From positions 2,666,001-2,730,000 of the forward strand of contig NC_079238.1 of assembly GCF_027921745.1 (NCBI RefSeq): a stretch of DNA of 64,000 nucleotides, in the 5' to 3' direction. Below are positions 53,117 through 63,335 of the stretch, in pieces (position 1 is the first letter of the stretch; every line of letters starts with the position of its first letter). The translations under genes and the position numbers were made by a program. This DNA comes from Schizosaccharomyces osmophilus. Lineage: Eukaryota > Ascomycota > Schizosaccharomycetes > Schizosaccharomycetales > Schizosaccharomycetaceae. The notes beneath the pieces were generated by a model. It was not told where the DNA came from. It did no database searches and saw nothing but the letters and a program-made list of their open reading frames with translations.

Positions 53117-54388
53117 TATTGTAAAATTTGAGCGAGTCTACCGCTTCAAGTGCAATAGACTAGAGCAACTGTGAATTTCTCCTGCTCGCAAGCTTCCCAA
53201 ATCACGATAAAACCAAATATCGAATGAAAACACACCCAAATAGAATTCAATTCTATTATATCATTCCAGCAAGTTAAAAGAAACCCAAAATGAATCGAAT
53301 TGGCAAAGAAATGAAGAAAGAGGAAGTTTGCTCCTGTCAAGAAATTTCGCATCGCTTACGGTGTTGGGTTACAATGACAAGTGACGCTTGCGATTTCTGG
53401 TTTGTTTACAAAAATGTAAACAAACCAGGTTTTCAGCAATTATAGCATTCATTGAATTTCAAAATGGATGAAAGTCTTTGGATAATTCTTAATTGTAAAT
53501 CATTTTACATTCTTCAACTACTGAAATTACGTTATCACAAAAGTGCTTAGGCAGATAAAGAGCATTAGCTAAAGTTGTTAATTTACAGATTTTATGATTT
53601 TTTTTTTTTTTTTCTTCTTAGACGAGAAACTTGTAAATGGTGACGAATTGCTAATTGGGGAGTAATACAGGAAAGCAAGTAGATTCTACTTTTTCATCAA
53701 AAAAAAACAAAAGATACAATAAAAAAGCTCAATTTGGATGATACTAAAGGAGAAAAACTGCCTCAAAACGCGATTCTTTCGCTTTCCTTGCGCAGCTCTT
53801 TGATCATAGTTAAGTCACAAATAGCCAAGTAACACAAGTCTTTTGTTTACACTTAATGTAACAGAAAACGATGATTATTTTACGAGGTTATTATAACAAT
53901 GGTTATTGTATTGTAATTGTTCCGCAATAATAGAAAATTTCAGCAGTAGTAGGGCAAATTATATTATAGTCTCTACATGTCTATTCATTGTCTTGTTGGG
54001 AAAAACGAACATAGGGCTTTTAGTCGTCGTTAAAAAATACTCTGCATGAAATAAAAACATTTATCTGTCTTCGATTCATTCTGACATGACTTATAAAACC
54101 CATTTACTGATATAGCTTCTCTGAAACAACTAGACAATTCTTCGCCTTTATTTACTGACCTACTAGAAAGAACTATTCGGGCTCTTTGCTTCCCTTTTTG
54201 GCTTATGTGAATATAAATTTTGACGCTCGGCATTGAGTTATGATAAATTTCCCAAGCCAGCTTTATGGATTCCTATTCTCTAACTATTCATCGACATTTA
54301 CCCTCATATACAAATCATGTTTTCCTTCATCATGTATCAACTATTTTATATAGTATATATAGATATAAAAACCGAGCATTATCAACAA
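53117..54388. other. Region between membrane gene and tRNA-Leu
   Basis: About 1.27 kb. It holds the 32-bp FLEX palindrome (53397-53428), an A/T-rich stretch with a long T-run near 53595, another forkhead core (TTTGTTTACACTT near 53840) and TATA-like sequence before the tRNA. The frame 53146-53352 (minus) lacks family resemblance. Confidence 0.5.
53397..53428. promoter_or_regulatory. Perfect palindrome of two FLEX (Mei4) sites
   Basis: A 14-bp arm CTGGTTTGTTTACA, a 4-nt AAAA spacer, and the exact inverse arm. Each strand therefore shows GTAAACAAAC, the core of the FLEX element bound by the meiotic forkhead factor Mei4. It lies 281-312 bp upstream of the 269-residue membrane gene, and no other gene starts nearby. 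Confidence 0.7.
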
Positions 54389-54488
54389 GCGGCGATGCCC
54401 GAGTGGTCTAAGGGGGCAGATTTAAGTGGCATTTAAGCCGTGAACCCTGCTGTTGTAAAACGCGTGAGTTCGAACCTCACTCGCCGCA
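54389..54488 (+). tRNA. tRNA-Leu with intron (anticodon probably TAA)
   Basis: 100 nt. Acceptor stem GCGGCGA pairs with TCGCCGC, discriminator A. A-box TGCCCGAGTGGTC and B-box GAGTTCGAACC are clear, with a class II variable arm. The sequence GATTTAAG at the anticodon, followed by about 18 extra bases, matches the intron position of budding yeast tRNA-Leu(CAA). By that alignment the anticodon is TAA. Upstream sequence is TATA-rich (TATAGTATATATAG). Confidence 0.88.
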
Positions 54489-54921
54489 TTATTTCTTTCC
54501 TTTTTGTATTTTATTGATTCATTCAATGAAAAAAAGATCGTTTCTAAATTGGATTCAGTATTGTTGATTTTCAAGTATTTATAGCCGATATGGCAGTTCA
54601 AACTTCTAAACTAAAGGGTCAAAGCATAGGTAACTATAGTATGTTTTCTTTAAGTAGTCTAGGCAATCCGTAAAGAATTGGTACTGAAGGATTCCATAGA
54701 CTCCTAACTTGATATTGTATGAGACTTCCAATTTCATCCGCAATCGATTTTGGCACCTTCAAGTTCAATGAATTCACATACCAATACTATTCTACTGCTA
54801 TTCTTGAGATTTTTTCTTCTTCGACTTTCGTTTCGTAAGGTAGATAACGAGATCGAATGCACTGTTTTACACCTAAAACATTGTCAGACATTCACATCAA
54901 ATACCAATAAAAAACTCCAAT
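54489..54921. other. tRNA-Leu / tim50 intergenic region
   Basis: About 430 bp containing the tim50 promoter. No other gene supported. Confidence 0.5.
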
Positions 54922-56262
54922 ATGCTAAAAAGGTCCTTAGTATCAAAAAGTTTGCGGTTTGCAAATGTTAGGACTTTTTCTCCATTTGTAAACAAACGAT
55001 TTGCTTCTGAGCCTGGATTCTCACCAGAGAAGCAATCAAAGTCCAGCCCGGAAGAGAACAAAGGAAAAGAAGGAAAAAGTTCATTAGCGAAAGAATTACT
55101 TGAATTGAATGGGGTAAATGAGGATCCCTATGCCGGTAGTAGTGACAAGGGTCCCGAATATGTAAGCTCAACTATGCAGCGCCGTGAAAAACAGGCTCGC
55201 TATGCGTTTTGGGGCTTTATGGGTGTGCTCGGCGGTGGCATACTTTATTATGGCCGCAAGTATGCCGAGGATGAAAAGGACATGGAAAAGAAATTCCCCG
55301 CTTCTGGCTACTCACCCGTAGATTGGTGGACTCGTGTGAAAGCACGCTCTAAGAACTTCTTTGCCTACTACCAAGAACCAGCCTTTGAAAAGCTTCTTCC
55401 TGACCCTCTCCCTGAACCCTATAATCGTCCCTACACACTTGTCTTAGACTTGGACGATTTGTTGATTCACGCTGGTTGGACTCGTGAACACGGTTGGCGT
55501 ACCGCTAAGCGTCCTGGCCTTGATTATTTCTTGGGCTATTTGTCCATGTATTATGAAATTGTCATCTTCACCAACCAATATTTGGCAACGGCCAAGCCCA
55601 TTATCGACAAGTTGGATCCTTATCATGTTAGCGTCAGCGCTGTCTTGACTCGCGAACACAGCAAGTATGAAGATGGAAAATTAATCAAGGATCTTTCTTA
55701 CCTGAACCGACCTCTTTCGAAGGTCATCATGGTCGACACAAACCCTGATGCTTATTCAAAGCAACCTGACAATGCGGTTTCCATGATTCCTTGGAAAGGT
55801 AACCCCAAAGATCGCGAATTAGTTGGCTTGATTCCTTTGCTGGAATTTATTGCGATTATGGATATTCAAGATGTCCGTCCTGTCTTGAAAAGCTATCAAG
55901 GCAAAAACATTCCTCTTGAATATGCTCGCCGTGAAGAACGACTTCGCAGCCAACTCATTGCCGATTGGCTTGAAAAGAAAAAGCATGCGAAGTCTTCCTT
56001 GTTTGGAGGTCGTCCGGTTTCTGAGCAGCCACCCAAACTTTTGATTGACATTCAACGTGAACGCCAAAAAGCTGCCTATGGCGAATTCAAGAAATATATT
56101 GATGAACATGGACCAAAAATGCTCGAAGAAGAAAAGGCTAGAGAAGCTGAACAGAAATACAGCATGTTTGATATGATCTTCAATGGTGATAAAATCCAGC
56201 AACAACAATTAGAGCAACTTCAGCAAGCGCAATCTGGTTCCGCTACTGGATCATCCAATTGA
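54922..56262 (+). CDS. tim50: TIM23 translocase subunit Tim50
   Basis: Inner-membrane receptor of the TIM23 complex that takes presequence proteins from TOM and keeps the channel closed. 446 residues. Basic presequence (MLKRSLVSKSLRFANVRTF), a polar linker, and one membrane span near residues 92-112 (ARYAFWGFMGVLGGGILYYG). Then comes the NIF/FCP1-type domain with LVLDLDDLLIHAGWT, a degenerate form of the DxDxT phosphatase motif as in Tim50, followed by RPGLDYFLGYLSMYYEIVIFTN and KVIMVDTNPD. The tail has a Gln-rich stretch. The start is the first ATG with a good presequence. As recalled, in S. pombe it sits near sec31 and mde3. Confidence 0.94.
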   Translation: MLKRSLVSKSLRFANVRTFSPFVNKRFASEPGFSPEKQSKSSPEENKGKEGKSSLAKELLELNGVNEDPYAGSSDKGPEYVSSTMQRREKQARYAFWGFMGVLGGGILYYGRKYAEDEKDMEKKFPASGYSPVDWWTRVKARSKNFFAYYQEPAFEKLLPDPLPEPYNRPYTLVLDLDDLLIHAGWTREHGWRTAKRPGLDYFLGYLSMYYEIVIFTNQYLATAKPIIDKLDPYHVSVSAVLTREHSKYEDGKLIKDLSYLNRPLSKVIMVDTNPDAYSKQPDNAVSMIPWKGNPKDRELVGLIPLLEFIAIMDIQDVRPVLKSYQGKNIPLEYARREERLRSQLIADWLEKKKHAKSSLFGGRPVSEQPPKLLIDIQRERQKAAYGEFKKYIDEHGPKMLEEEKAREAEQKYSMFDMIFNGDKIQQQQLEQLQQAQSGSATGSSN

Positions 56263-56956
56263 AGTGTTTATCGCTTCTAAATTTTTTCTCTGTAATATGG
56301 ATTTGATTCTATATTATTCAAACCTTTTAGGAGTCTTCTGTTTAATATCTCCTTTTAATGCTTTTCTGAATGAAAACTTATAAAATAATTTTGGAATATG
56401 GTAATAAGGTCCTGCCCAATAAACCGTCTTAACATTCACTACCATGCGTTTCACACTGTACAAACGCTTTGATAATAAAGACTATCTTTCTTCTGCCTTC
56501 TATGAGGGATTCTATTTTTCCTCTATTTTCTTGGTTAATTTTGGTACTACCTCTTTTGTAAAATGTAATGTGCTTTCTATTCTCCGTATTCCTATATATC
56601 TTTTCTATATACTAAATGCCCCAAAAGGCCAATAGAATATGTGTTAGCATTATTCTTCATTTGTATTTCACACTCCTTATGGCCTTGTCTGCCGTGGGAT
56701 TCATGTTTACATTCATTGTTTACCGTTACCTATTATATTACGCTTTCGGCGGTAAAGGTAACACCTAATAATTTGTTACCTGTATTGTCGTCTCTAGTGC
56801 TACGCATCGTGAATTACAAGCCGAACATACTCAGAACCAACCACCTTGAAGGATTTCATAAGAATAAGAATATAAAGACGGGTATTTAGCTCTAATTTAC
56901 ATTATAATCTCTCAAGAAGACTGTAAACGAAAAGTTTTCATAAGTTGGAGTGAGTT
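56263..56956. other. tim50 3' / sec31 promoter region
   Basis: About 690 bp, containing the possible 50-codon gene at 56616-56768. Otherwise nothing recognised. Confidence 0.45.
56616..56768 (+). CDS. Possible 50-residue single-span membrane protein
   Basis: An ATG-started frame of 50 codons, MPQKANRICVSIILHLYFTL and onward, with one or two hydrophobic segments (MALSAVGFMFTFIVYRYLLYY) and a polar end FGGKGNT. It has the form of small ER or mitochondrial membrane subunits. I do not recognise it. It lies between tim50 and sec31, 190 bp before the sec31 ATG. Hydrophobicity alone in AT-rich DNA can arise by chance. Confidence 0.4.
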   Translation: MPQKANRICVSIILHLYFTLLMALSAVGFMFTFIVYRYLLYYAFGGKGNT

Positions 56957-59900
56957 ATGAGATTAAAAGATATCAATAAGAGCGCAACATTAGCGTGGTC
57001 CCCACAGGGAGTAAATAATAATCAGCCTTTACTTGCCGTAGGTGGTTATATAGGCACTGAAAGTACCAGAGAAAGTGACAATCTTTTGGAGATTTGGGAT
57101 ACTTCAGCTGAATCCAACCAACCAATTGGCTCTACGAACACTAATACCAAATTTTATGATCTTGACTGGGAAAGATCTTTAGATAAACAACACGGTGTCA
57201 TTGCTGGTACTATAGAGGAAGGTGGTGTTGGATTTTACGACGCCTCGGCCATTTTGAGTTCTGATGAAAGCAGCGCTTCCATAGCAACCTATAAAACTGA
57301 AAACCATTCCATTCTAGGACCTTTAGATTTCAATCCAGTACAAACCAATCTTTTAGCATCTGGTGATAACAATGGTGATGTTTGGGTTTGGGACTTAAAA
57401 AACCCTTTGAAGCCCTTTTCCTTACCTAAGCAGAACCGTTCTTCTGAAGTCCATGTAGTTGCCTGGAATAGCAAGGTGTCCCATATTCTTGCTTCGGGTA
57501 ATTCGTCAGAATATACCACCGTATGGGATCTTAAAGCAAAACGACAAATTTTGAATCTCTCATATATGGGTGCTACTGGTACGAATGCTACTGGCGGAGT
57601 TAATAGCATTGCCTGGCATCCTGAAAATGCTACTCGTCTTGTCACTGCTATTGATGATAACCGAAATCCTATCATATTGACTTGGGATTTACGTTATCCT
57701 ACAGCACCTCAGAACGTTCTTACGGGCCATCAAAAAGCTGCCCTTTCATTATCTTGGTGCCCTCATGATCCAAGATTTTTACTCAGTAGTGGTAAAGATG
57801 GTCGTGCTATCGTTTGGGATGTTGATACCGGTGAATCTTTAGGAAACTTCCCTCGTTCCGGAAACTGGTATACTAAAGGCACTTGGTGTCCTTCTAATTC
57901 TAACCGGGTAGCAACTTCCTCCTTAGATGGGAAGGTCTCTATTTTCTCTATTCAAAGCACAAATACTGACAAAACTCATGAGGCTTCTTTGCAAGGTGTT
58001 ACTTCTATCGATGACAACGAGTTTTTCAATAATCTTCCTTCAATCGCTGGCTCTCAGGAACCTGCCTTTACTTTGCCTATCGCTCCCAAGTGGTATAAAG
58101 TTCCCTGTGGCGTTCGCTTTGGATTTCCCAATAAAGTCATTCGTTTTAGTCCTGATTCAAAAAACGTTACCATAGAGCCTCTTGAAGTTGAAGAAAATGA
58201 AGAGTCTATAGATAAATTTTCTTCCACAGCTAAGTTTCAAACGGAGGATGACATAGTCTCTTTTTGTGAATCTGGTGCAAAATCTGCAAAAACAGACGAA
58301 GAAGCCAATAATTGGAAGCTTCTTAAAGCTGTTAGTCAGCGTGTATCTAGAAGTGAATTTGTTAAGCTTTTAGGTCGTGAGAATATTAAGGAAATGCATA
58401 AAGAAGACAGCACCACCGAATTAGACAAGAATACGAAAGCTTCTATCAATCTTAATGACACATCTAAGAACCAAAATAATGAGATTTATGATGATGATAC
58501 CTCGTTTTATGGTAAATTATCAGACAATTTACAGAATACTACAATCTCTGATAAGGAGGTTGAATTTTCGAATGACCCCTTCAAAATATTCAACTCGGAG
58601 GACTCTGAGCTTGAAACAAATATCACAAAAATGCTGCTTACAGGTGATATATTATCTGCTATTAAGACCTGTATTGATGACAAGAAAATATCTGAAGCTC
58701 TCTTCCTAGCTACTTTTGGCGATGAAGAATGCCGCAAGTGTGTTAGAGCAGCATTTTACGAGATGCAGGAACATAAACCATCATATATGCGTCTTTCAGC
58801 TTGTATTGCTGGTAATGATTTAGAAAATGCTGTGCAAAATGCAGATCTTAGTCAGTGGAAGGATATTTTTGTTTTCATCTGCACATATGCCACTAATGAA
58901 GCATTTTCTCCTTTATGTGGTATACTTGGCAAACGTTTGGAAGACCTTGATGACTTCAGCTCTAACCGTGCTGCAGAATTTTGCTATATTGCTAGTAAAT
59001 CATTACAAAGTTATGCAAATCTATGGCTTAAGGAACTTGCCAATGGTGGCGTTAGTGAGGATTCTAAGTCTTCTTATGTTGGATATGTTGATCAACTCAC
59101 CAAACTTATGGATAAAGTTAACGCATTTCGCTCAATCGTTGCATATGAAGACGATGAATTGTCTGCGACTGGAGACTGGAAGTTAAGTGGTCTTTACGAA
59201 GTTTACCTTGAATATTCTAGGATTTTGCTTTCGGCTAATCATTATGAACAAGCTAGAAGTTATTTGAATCTCGTTCCTGCTTCATTTCCTGGCGCAAAAC
59301 AAGAAGTTGAAAGGTTATCAATTCTTCTTACACCTGCCCCAATTCCTGAAATTAATAGGTCTACTTATGGTCCTTCTCGAAGTGTGCCGCATCCTGCTTC
59401 TTCAATTATTCCTCAGCCAATTCAATTGGCAACTAATTCCAGTAACCCTTACGCTTCTGCATACTCGAGCAACATTTCACAGGCTGCTGCTGGGCCTCCC
59501 ATGACCTCTACTATTCCGCCACCTGCGGTATCGAACAATGTTGCAGCGGGCTGGAATGATGCTCCAATTGTTAATCAGCCACCATTGAGACGTGCAGCTC
59601 CCTCATTGCCTGCCGTAAGATCGCCGTTCCCTAACGCTGGAGCACCTTTGCCTCCTAATATGTCACGCACTAGTAGTACTAGTACGCTACCACCACCACC
59701 TTCTGTAGGCGCGGCCGCAGCCGCTCCCCCTCCACCAAAGATTGGTGAAACGTACCAACCGCCAGCACAAACCGTAAGCCAGCCTCCGGTGAATCAAAGC
59801 CAAAAACCGGCTAATCCTTACACACCAATAGGGGTTCAGTCTCCCACAAGGACCTTATCAGGTCTTTCTTCTCCCGCAGAGACAAAAGGTACCAGTCCTT

Positions 59901-60610
59901 ATGTGCCTTTGGGTGGTACTGCTCGACCTCCTTTAATTTCTCCTCCCGTCCCACAAACGGCTCCGTTTAGTACCGCTGTACCTCCTCCGAAAGCTTCGGC
60001 AAATCGAGTTGTCCCTGTTCCCCCTACACCTAGCCAGCGTATCTCCTCGTATGAACCGGTAAATACCGGTTTCACCCAGTCACCACCTACGGCGATGCCT
60101 CCAGTAAGTGCCCAGGTACCTCCTCCAGTGTCTGGTTCCGCGGGTGGTACTGTACCTCCACCTCCCATCTCCTCGAGATCGATTATCTCTCCTCCGCCGC
60201 AAAATCTTTCTTCAAAGAGACAATCGATCTCTGGGCCTTCAGTTGCTACTGCTGGAATGACTACATACCCTCAGGGAGATCGCTCTCATATTCCACCTAA
60301 TTTAAAACCAATTTATGAGATGCTTAATGCCGAATTCTTGCGTGTTTCCCAGAGTGTTCCTCCACAAATGTCGCGTGTGTTACACGATATGGAGAAGCGA
60401 CTCAACATGTTGTATGACCGACTTAACGCAAATGCTCTTTCTAAATCATTGACTGATGAACTCTACGCGCTTGCTGTCGCATTGACGAACCGTGATTATC
60501 AAACTGCATCTAATATTCAAGTCACTCTGGTCACCACCCTTCAAGACCAATGTGAACACTGGATTGTCGGAATTACCAGACTTATTACGATAAGTAAGTC
60601 TACAGCCTAA
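56957..60610 (+). CDS. sec31: COPII outer-coat subunit Sec31
   Basis: Forms the outer cage of COPII vesicles with Sec13, budding from the ER. 1217 residues, no introns. The N-terminus has a WD40 propeller of about seven repeats (residues 1-340): examples are LLEIWDTSAES, NGDVWVWDLKNP, EYTTVWDLKAKR, DGRAIVWDVDTGES. An alpha-solenoid follows (about 370-780). A long Pro-rich region (about 800-1100) contains many PPP tracts and would bind Sec23. A C-terminal helical domain (HIPPNLKPIYEMLNAEFLRV ...) matches the SRA1/Sec31 fold. Length and order match the family. Confidence 0.96.
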   Translation: MRLKDINKSATLAWSPQGVNNNQPLLAVGGYIGTESTRESDNLLEIWDTSAESNQPIGSTNTNTKFYDLDWERSLDKQHGVIAGTIEEGGVGFYDASAILSSDESSASIATYKTENHSILGPLDFNPVQTNLLASGDNNGDVWVWDLKNPLKPFSLPKQNRSSEVHVVAWNSKVSHILASGNSSEYTTVWDLKAKRQILNLSYMGATGTNATGGVNSIAWHPENATRLVTAIDDNRNPIILTWDLRYPTAPQNVLTGHQKAALSLSWCPHDPRFLLSSGKDGRAIVWDVDTGESLGNFPRSGNWYTKGTWCPSNSNRVATSSLDGKVSIFSIQSTNTDKTHEASLQGVTSIDDNEFFNNLPSIAGSQEPAFTLPIAPKWYKVPCGVRFGFPNKVIRFSPDSKNVTIEPLEVEENEESIDKFSSTAKFQTEDDIVSFCESGAKSAKTDEEANNWKLLKAVSQRVSRSEFVKLLGRENIKEMHKEDSTTELDKNTKASINLNDTSKNQNNEIYDDDTSFYGKLSDNLQNTTISDKEVEFSNDPFKIFNSEDSELETNITKMLLTGDILSAIKTCIDDKKISEALFLATFGDEECRKCVRAAFYEMQEHKPSYMRLSACIAGNDLENAVQNADLSQWKDIFVFICTYATNEAFSPLCGILGKRLEDLDDFSSNRAAEFCYIASKSLQSYANLWLKELANGGVSEDSKSSYVGYVDQLTKLMDKVNAFRSIVAYEDDELSATGDWKLSGLYEVYLEYSRILLSANHYEQARSYLNLVPASFPGAKQEVERLSILLTPAPIPEINRSTYGPSRSVPHPASSIIPQPIQLATNSSNPYASAYSSNISQAAAGPPMTSTIPPPAVSNNVAAGWNDAPIVNQPPLRRAAPSLPAVRSPFPNAGAPLPPNMSRTSSTSTLPPPPSVGAAAAAPPPPKIGETYQPPAQTVSQPPVNQSQKPANPYTPIGVQSPTRTLSGLSSPAETKGTSPYVPLGGTARPPLISPPVPQTAPFSTAVPPPKASANRVVPVPPTPSQRISSYEPVNTGFTQSPPTAMPPVSAQVPPPVSGSAGGTVPPPPISSRSIISPPPQNLSSKRQSISGPSVATAGMTTYPQGDRSHIPPNLKPIYEMLNAEFLRVSQSVPPQMSRVLHDMEKRLNMLYDRLNANALSKSLTDELYALAVALTNRDYQTASNIQVTLVTTLQDQCEHWIVGITRLITISKSTA

Positions 60611-60991
60611 GAGTGCTACTGCATTCTTGAAATTCGTGTATTAAATCCTTTTTAATTACATAATACAAGGCCCGTTTTTGTGAAATTTTATAGTGATGAT
60701 ATTACTTGTGGATAAGTTAGCACTGTTTACATGTTAATATTAGAATAAAAAATTCATTGTTTAAGTAAGCAACTGATGCTGGTGTCATATAGAATGTAAT
60801 GGAGCTATTTTAATTCGACAAGATTTAGTGAAATCTCTAGTAAAAGGAAATTCTGATAAGGAGTCAACTAAATCGTGGAGAGATATCCGGCTAATAAATG
60901 TATGCAGCACTAAACACCATTTACAACTAAACAATTCTGTTCTCGTCATCAAATGGTTTGCAGATCTTGCTCATACTCAGATATTACTTGC
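60611..60991. other. Convergent 3' region, sec31 / mde3
   Basis: About 380 bp, AT-rich. Nothing recognised. Confidence 0.5.
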
Positions 60992-62929
60992 TTAACCTTT
61001 AGAAAATCCTTCAGAAGTAGAGCGATAAATTTTGACTGGTAATGAAGGATCGTAAACCATGAGGTTTGAATAAGTTTGGCAACTAATTGATCTTGATGTT
61101 TGAAAATCTGGTGCACCGTGATTTCGACGAACCGGTCTAGGGATCAAGCTATGATTAATCCCGATAATTTTAAGACCCTGACTCGCAGCATTTTTAGGGG
61201 CATCGACAACCGTGTCAAAGTCAGAGGGAAGTTTAAAGCTGCTGTCAGGTGTCAAGTTTAATGACAGCGGAGCTTTATAAAACTTATTGTCATGGTAAAG
61301 AGTGGCCCTGGGCGAGTTCATTTCTTCGCTAGCTTTGTTTTCATCTCTTTTAGGCACACGATTTACAATTTGCTGGGATTTAGCAGAAAGAGTTTCAATT
61401 GGAATTCGAGGTGTTACCTGCAAGTTAGATTGAGATGCTTTTTGAGGCTTGAAATGAGAAGACTGTTGTTCATAAGATGGCAATAAGCAATTTTCAACAA
61501 GTTCACAAGAAATGGTTTCAGGCTGTTTTACTTTAGATGGGCTTTCATCCGAATTCATCGTTTCACTCATTAAAGGATTAGACATTTGGTTATCTTTCTC
61601 ATCACTATCAAGTTTAATTGGTTTTCGAGGGAGATGAGGTGGAGAAGCTTCAGGTAATGCATTCTTAACTGCATTTGTTAAAGTATACAAGTTCTTTTTG
61701 AACCAGCTGACTCTTTTTTCTTGCCTTTTTTCAGCGTTAGGTTTTACAGCTATATCATCCTTGGAATTCCCAGGTTTATTGGCTTTTCCTGATACTAGCT
61801 TTGCTTCTTGACCATTTGGAAGCTCAGGGGATTTGGGGAAGTATCTTTCTTTGCATGATATGGCAGAGGGTCGGATAAATGGATCCCATGCTAAGAGTTG
61901 TGTAATCATTTCAGTATACTTGTCATCACAGGTAGCTGGAAGTAATTTCCTTATAGGATAGGGTCTTGTGGAAGAAAAGGAGAATCCAAGTTTGACGGCC
62001 AAATCTTTAGCAGAGGGCCAGTAGTGCAGTTTGTCTTTGACATCCAAGAGAGGATTTCCAAGTATTTCACAAATTCTATTTAACTGATCTGTCTCATTTC
62101 TTCCAGGGAATAGAGGCTTTAAGGTAAAAACTTCAAAAGTGATACAACCGAAAGCATACATATCAACTGCTTTACCATAATCTTTTGCTCTAAGCAAAAG
62201 CTCTGGCGCACGATACCAACGAGTTGATACATACTCAGTAAGTGGATCATTTGAAGTAGAAGATCGGGCTAATCCAAAGTCTGCAATTTTGACACTATAC
62301 CTAGAAAATACTGGTCGGTCTGTGAGCTTCTTGACCAAAATGTTTTCAGGCTTCACGTCTCTGTGCATAAACCCATGAGTATGTATATGTTCAATTCCTC
62401 GAATGATCTGATTTAGAATATGACAAGCCGTATACTTGGTAAATGGCTTTCCTTGTCTTCGCTTCAAAATTTGATATAGGTTGGCTTCCATACATTCCAT
62501 TACTAAATAAATGTTTTTGTTGGGGTCCATAAAAGTTTCCAACAAGTCGATCAAACCTGGATGTTTCGATATTTGTTGAAGTACCTATAGTCATTAGTAA
62601 CAATTTTTTTTTTTTTTTTTTTTGAAATGCTATAAATAATTTAAAAAATTTGAACAATCTTACCAATGACTCTCGAAGCTTCAGTAGCTCTTGCTTTGGT
62701 TTTGGTTTACTGCTAGTCTTTAACTTCTTGACAGCCACCTAGAAGATGTTAGTTAAATCAATTGACCCTTTTTTTGCCATACTGCTTGCTCATGGCCTTG
62801 CTTTCCTTTGCGCTTTGCCAAATACACAGTACCAAAGCTGCCATCTCCTAGCTTATGCTTCACATAATACCGATCTTCAAAACGGAATTCCTTCAAATCT
62901 AAGGCTGCAAAAGGAATCTCTTTGGTCAT
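60992..62929 (-). CDS. mde3: Mde3-type meiotic protein kinase (Ime2/MAK/RCK family), three exons
   Basis: Three exons: 62929-62783, 62738-62664 and 62584-60992, all in phase, giving 604 residues. The start MTKEIPFAALDLKEFRFEDR leads into the glycine loop GDGSFGTVYLAKR. The catalytic lysine is in VAVKKLK at the head of exon 2. The last exon carries HRDVKPEN, DFGLARS and the activation segment TEYVSTRWYRAPE, a T-x-Y type loop of the RCK/MAK/Ime2 group. The C-terminal half is Pro/Ser/Lys-rich. In S. pombe, Mde3 and Pit1 are Ime2-like kinases acting in meiosis and spore formation; mde means Mei4-dependent expression. The promoter here has a perfect FLEX site. Intron 2 contains a T/A-run of about 22. 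Pit1 is the alternative assignment. Confidence 0.9.
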
Positions 62930-63335
62930 ATCCTAGTTTGAAAGAAAAGGAAGCTGGTTTGCTATGGTTAAGAGTCCTTTTCCTATATGTTTATTTTGTT
63001 TGTTTACATTTTCGCAACTTCCTACTAACGAATCCAACGATTTCATTTGTTAGGGTTATAAAAAAGAAAAACATAGAAGTAATATTAAAAGCTTTAAATT
63101 ACTTTTGTATTTGTCAATTCATCAGAAGAAACATTTAAGTCTAACACTCAGAATAAGCGGTCTTTGTACTATATTTTTTAACTATAACTCTTTTTAGAAT
63201 TGCCTTTTAAGTTCTAATAAGTCTTCTATGTATACCGTATATGAAAGAAAGAATCTATTACTGCTAATAAAACTTCGCTACATAACTCTTCCTTTACCAC
63301 AACCCGAGCAAGGAAAATTGGGATAAAACGACAAT
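62930..63335. other. Divergent promoter region, mde3 / sah1
   Basis: About 405 bp with the FLEX site of mde3 (62995-63007). Overlapping plus-strand frames are not supported as genes. Confidence 0.55.
62995..63007 (-). promoter_or_regulatory. FLEX element (Mei4 site) of mde3
   Basis: The minus strand reads GTAAACAAACAAA, the full FLEX consensus as I know it, 66 bp upstream of the mde3 ATG. Consistent with the Mei4 dependence that gave the S. pombe gene its name. Confidence 0.75.

Noticed and set aside
43640-54921. Search for Tf-type LTR retrotransposon remains near the wtf genes
   Set aside because: No reverse transcriptase, integrase, or recognisable long terminal repeat seen in this segment.
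54988-54998. GTAAACAAACG, a FLEX match
   Set aside because: It lies inside the tim50 coding sequence at the presequence and is explained by codons; no gene starts just downstream that would use it.
62746-63138. 130-codon plus-strand frame over the mde3 start
   Set aside because: Antisense to mde3 exon 1 and its promoter.
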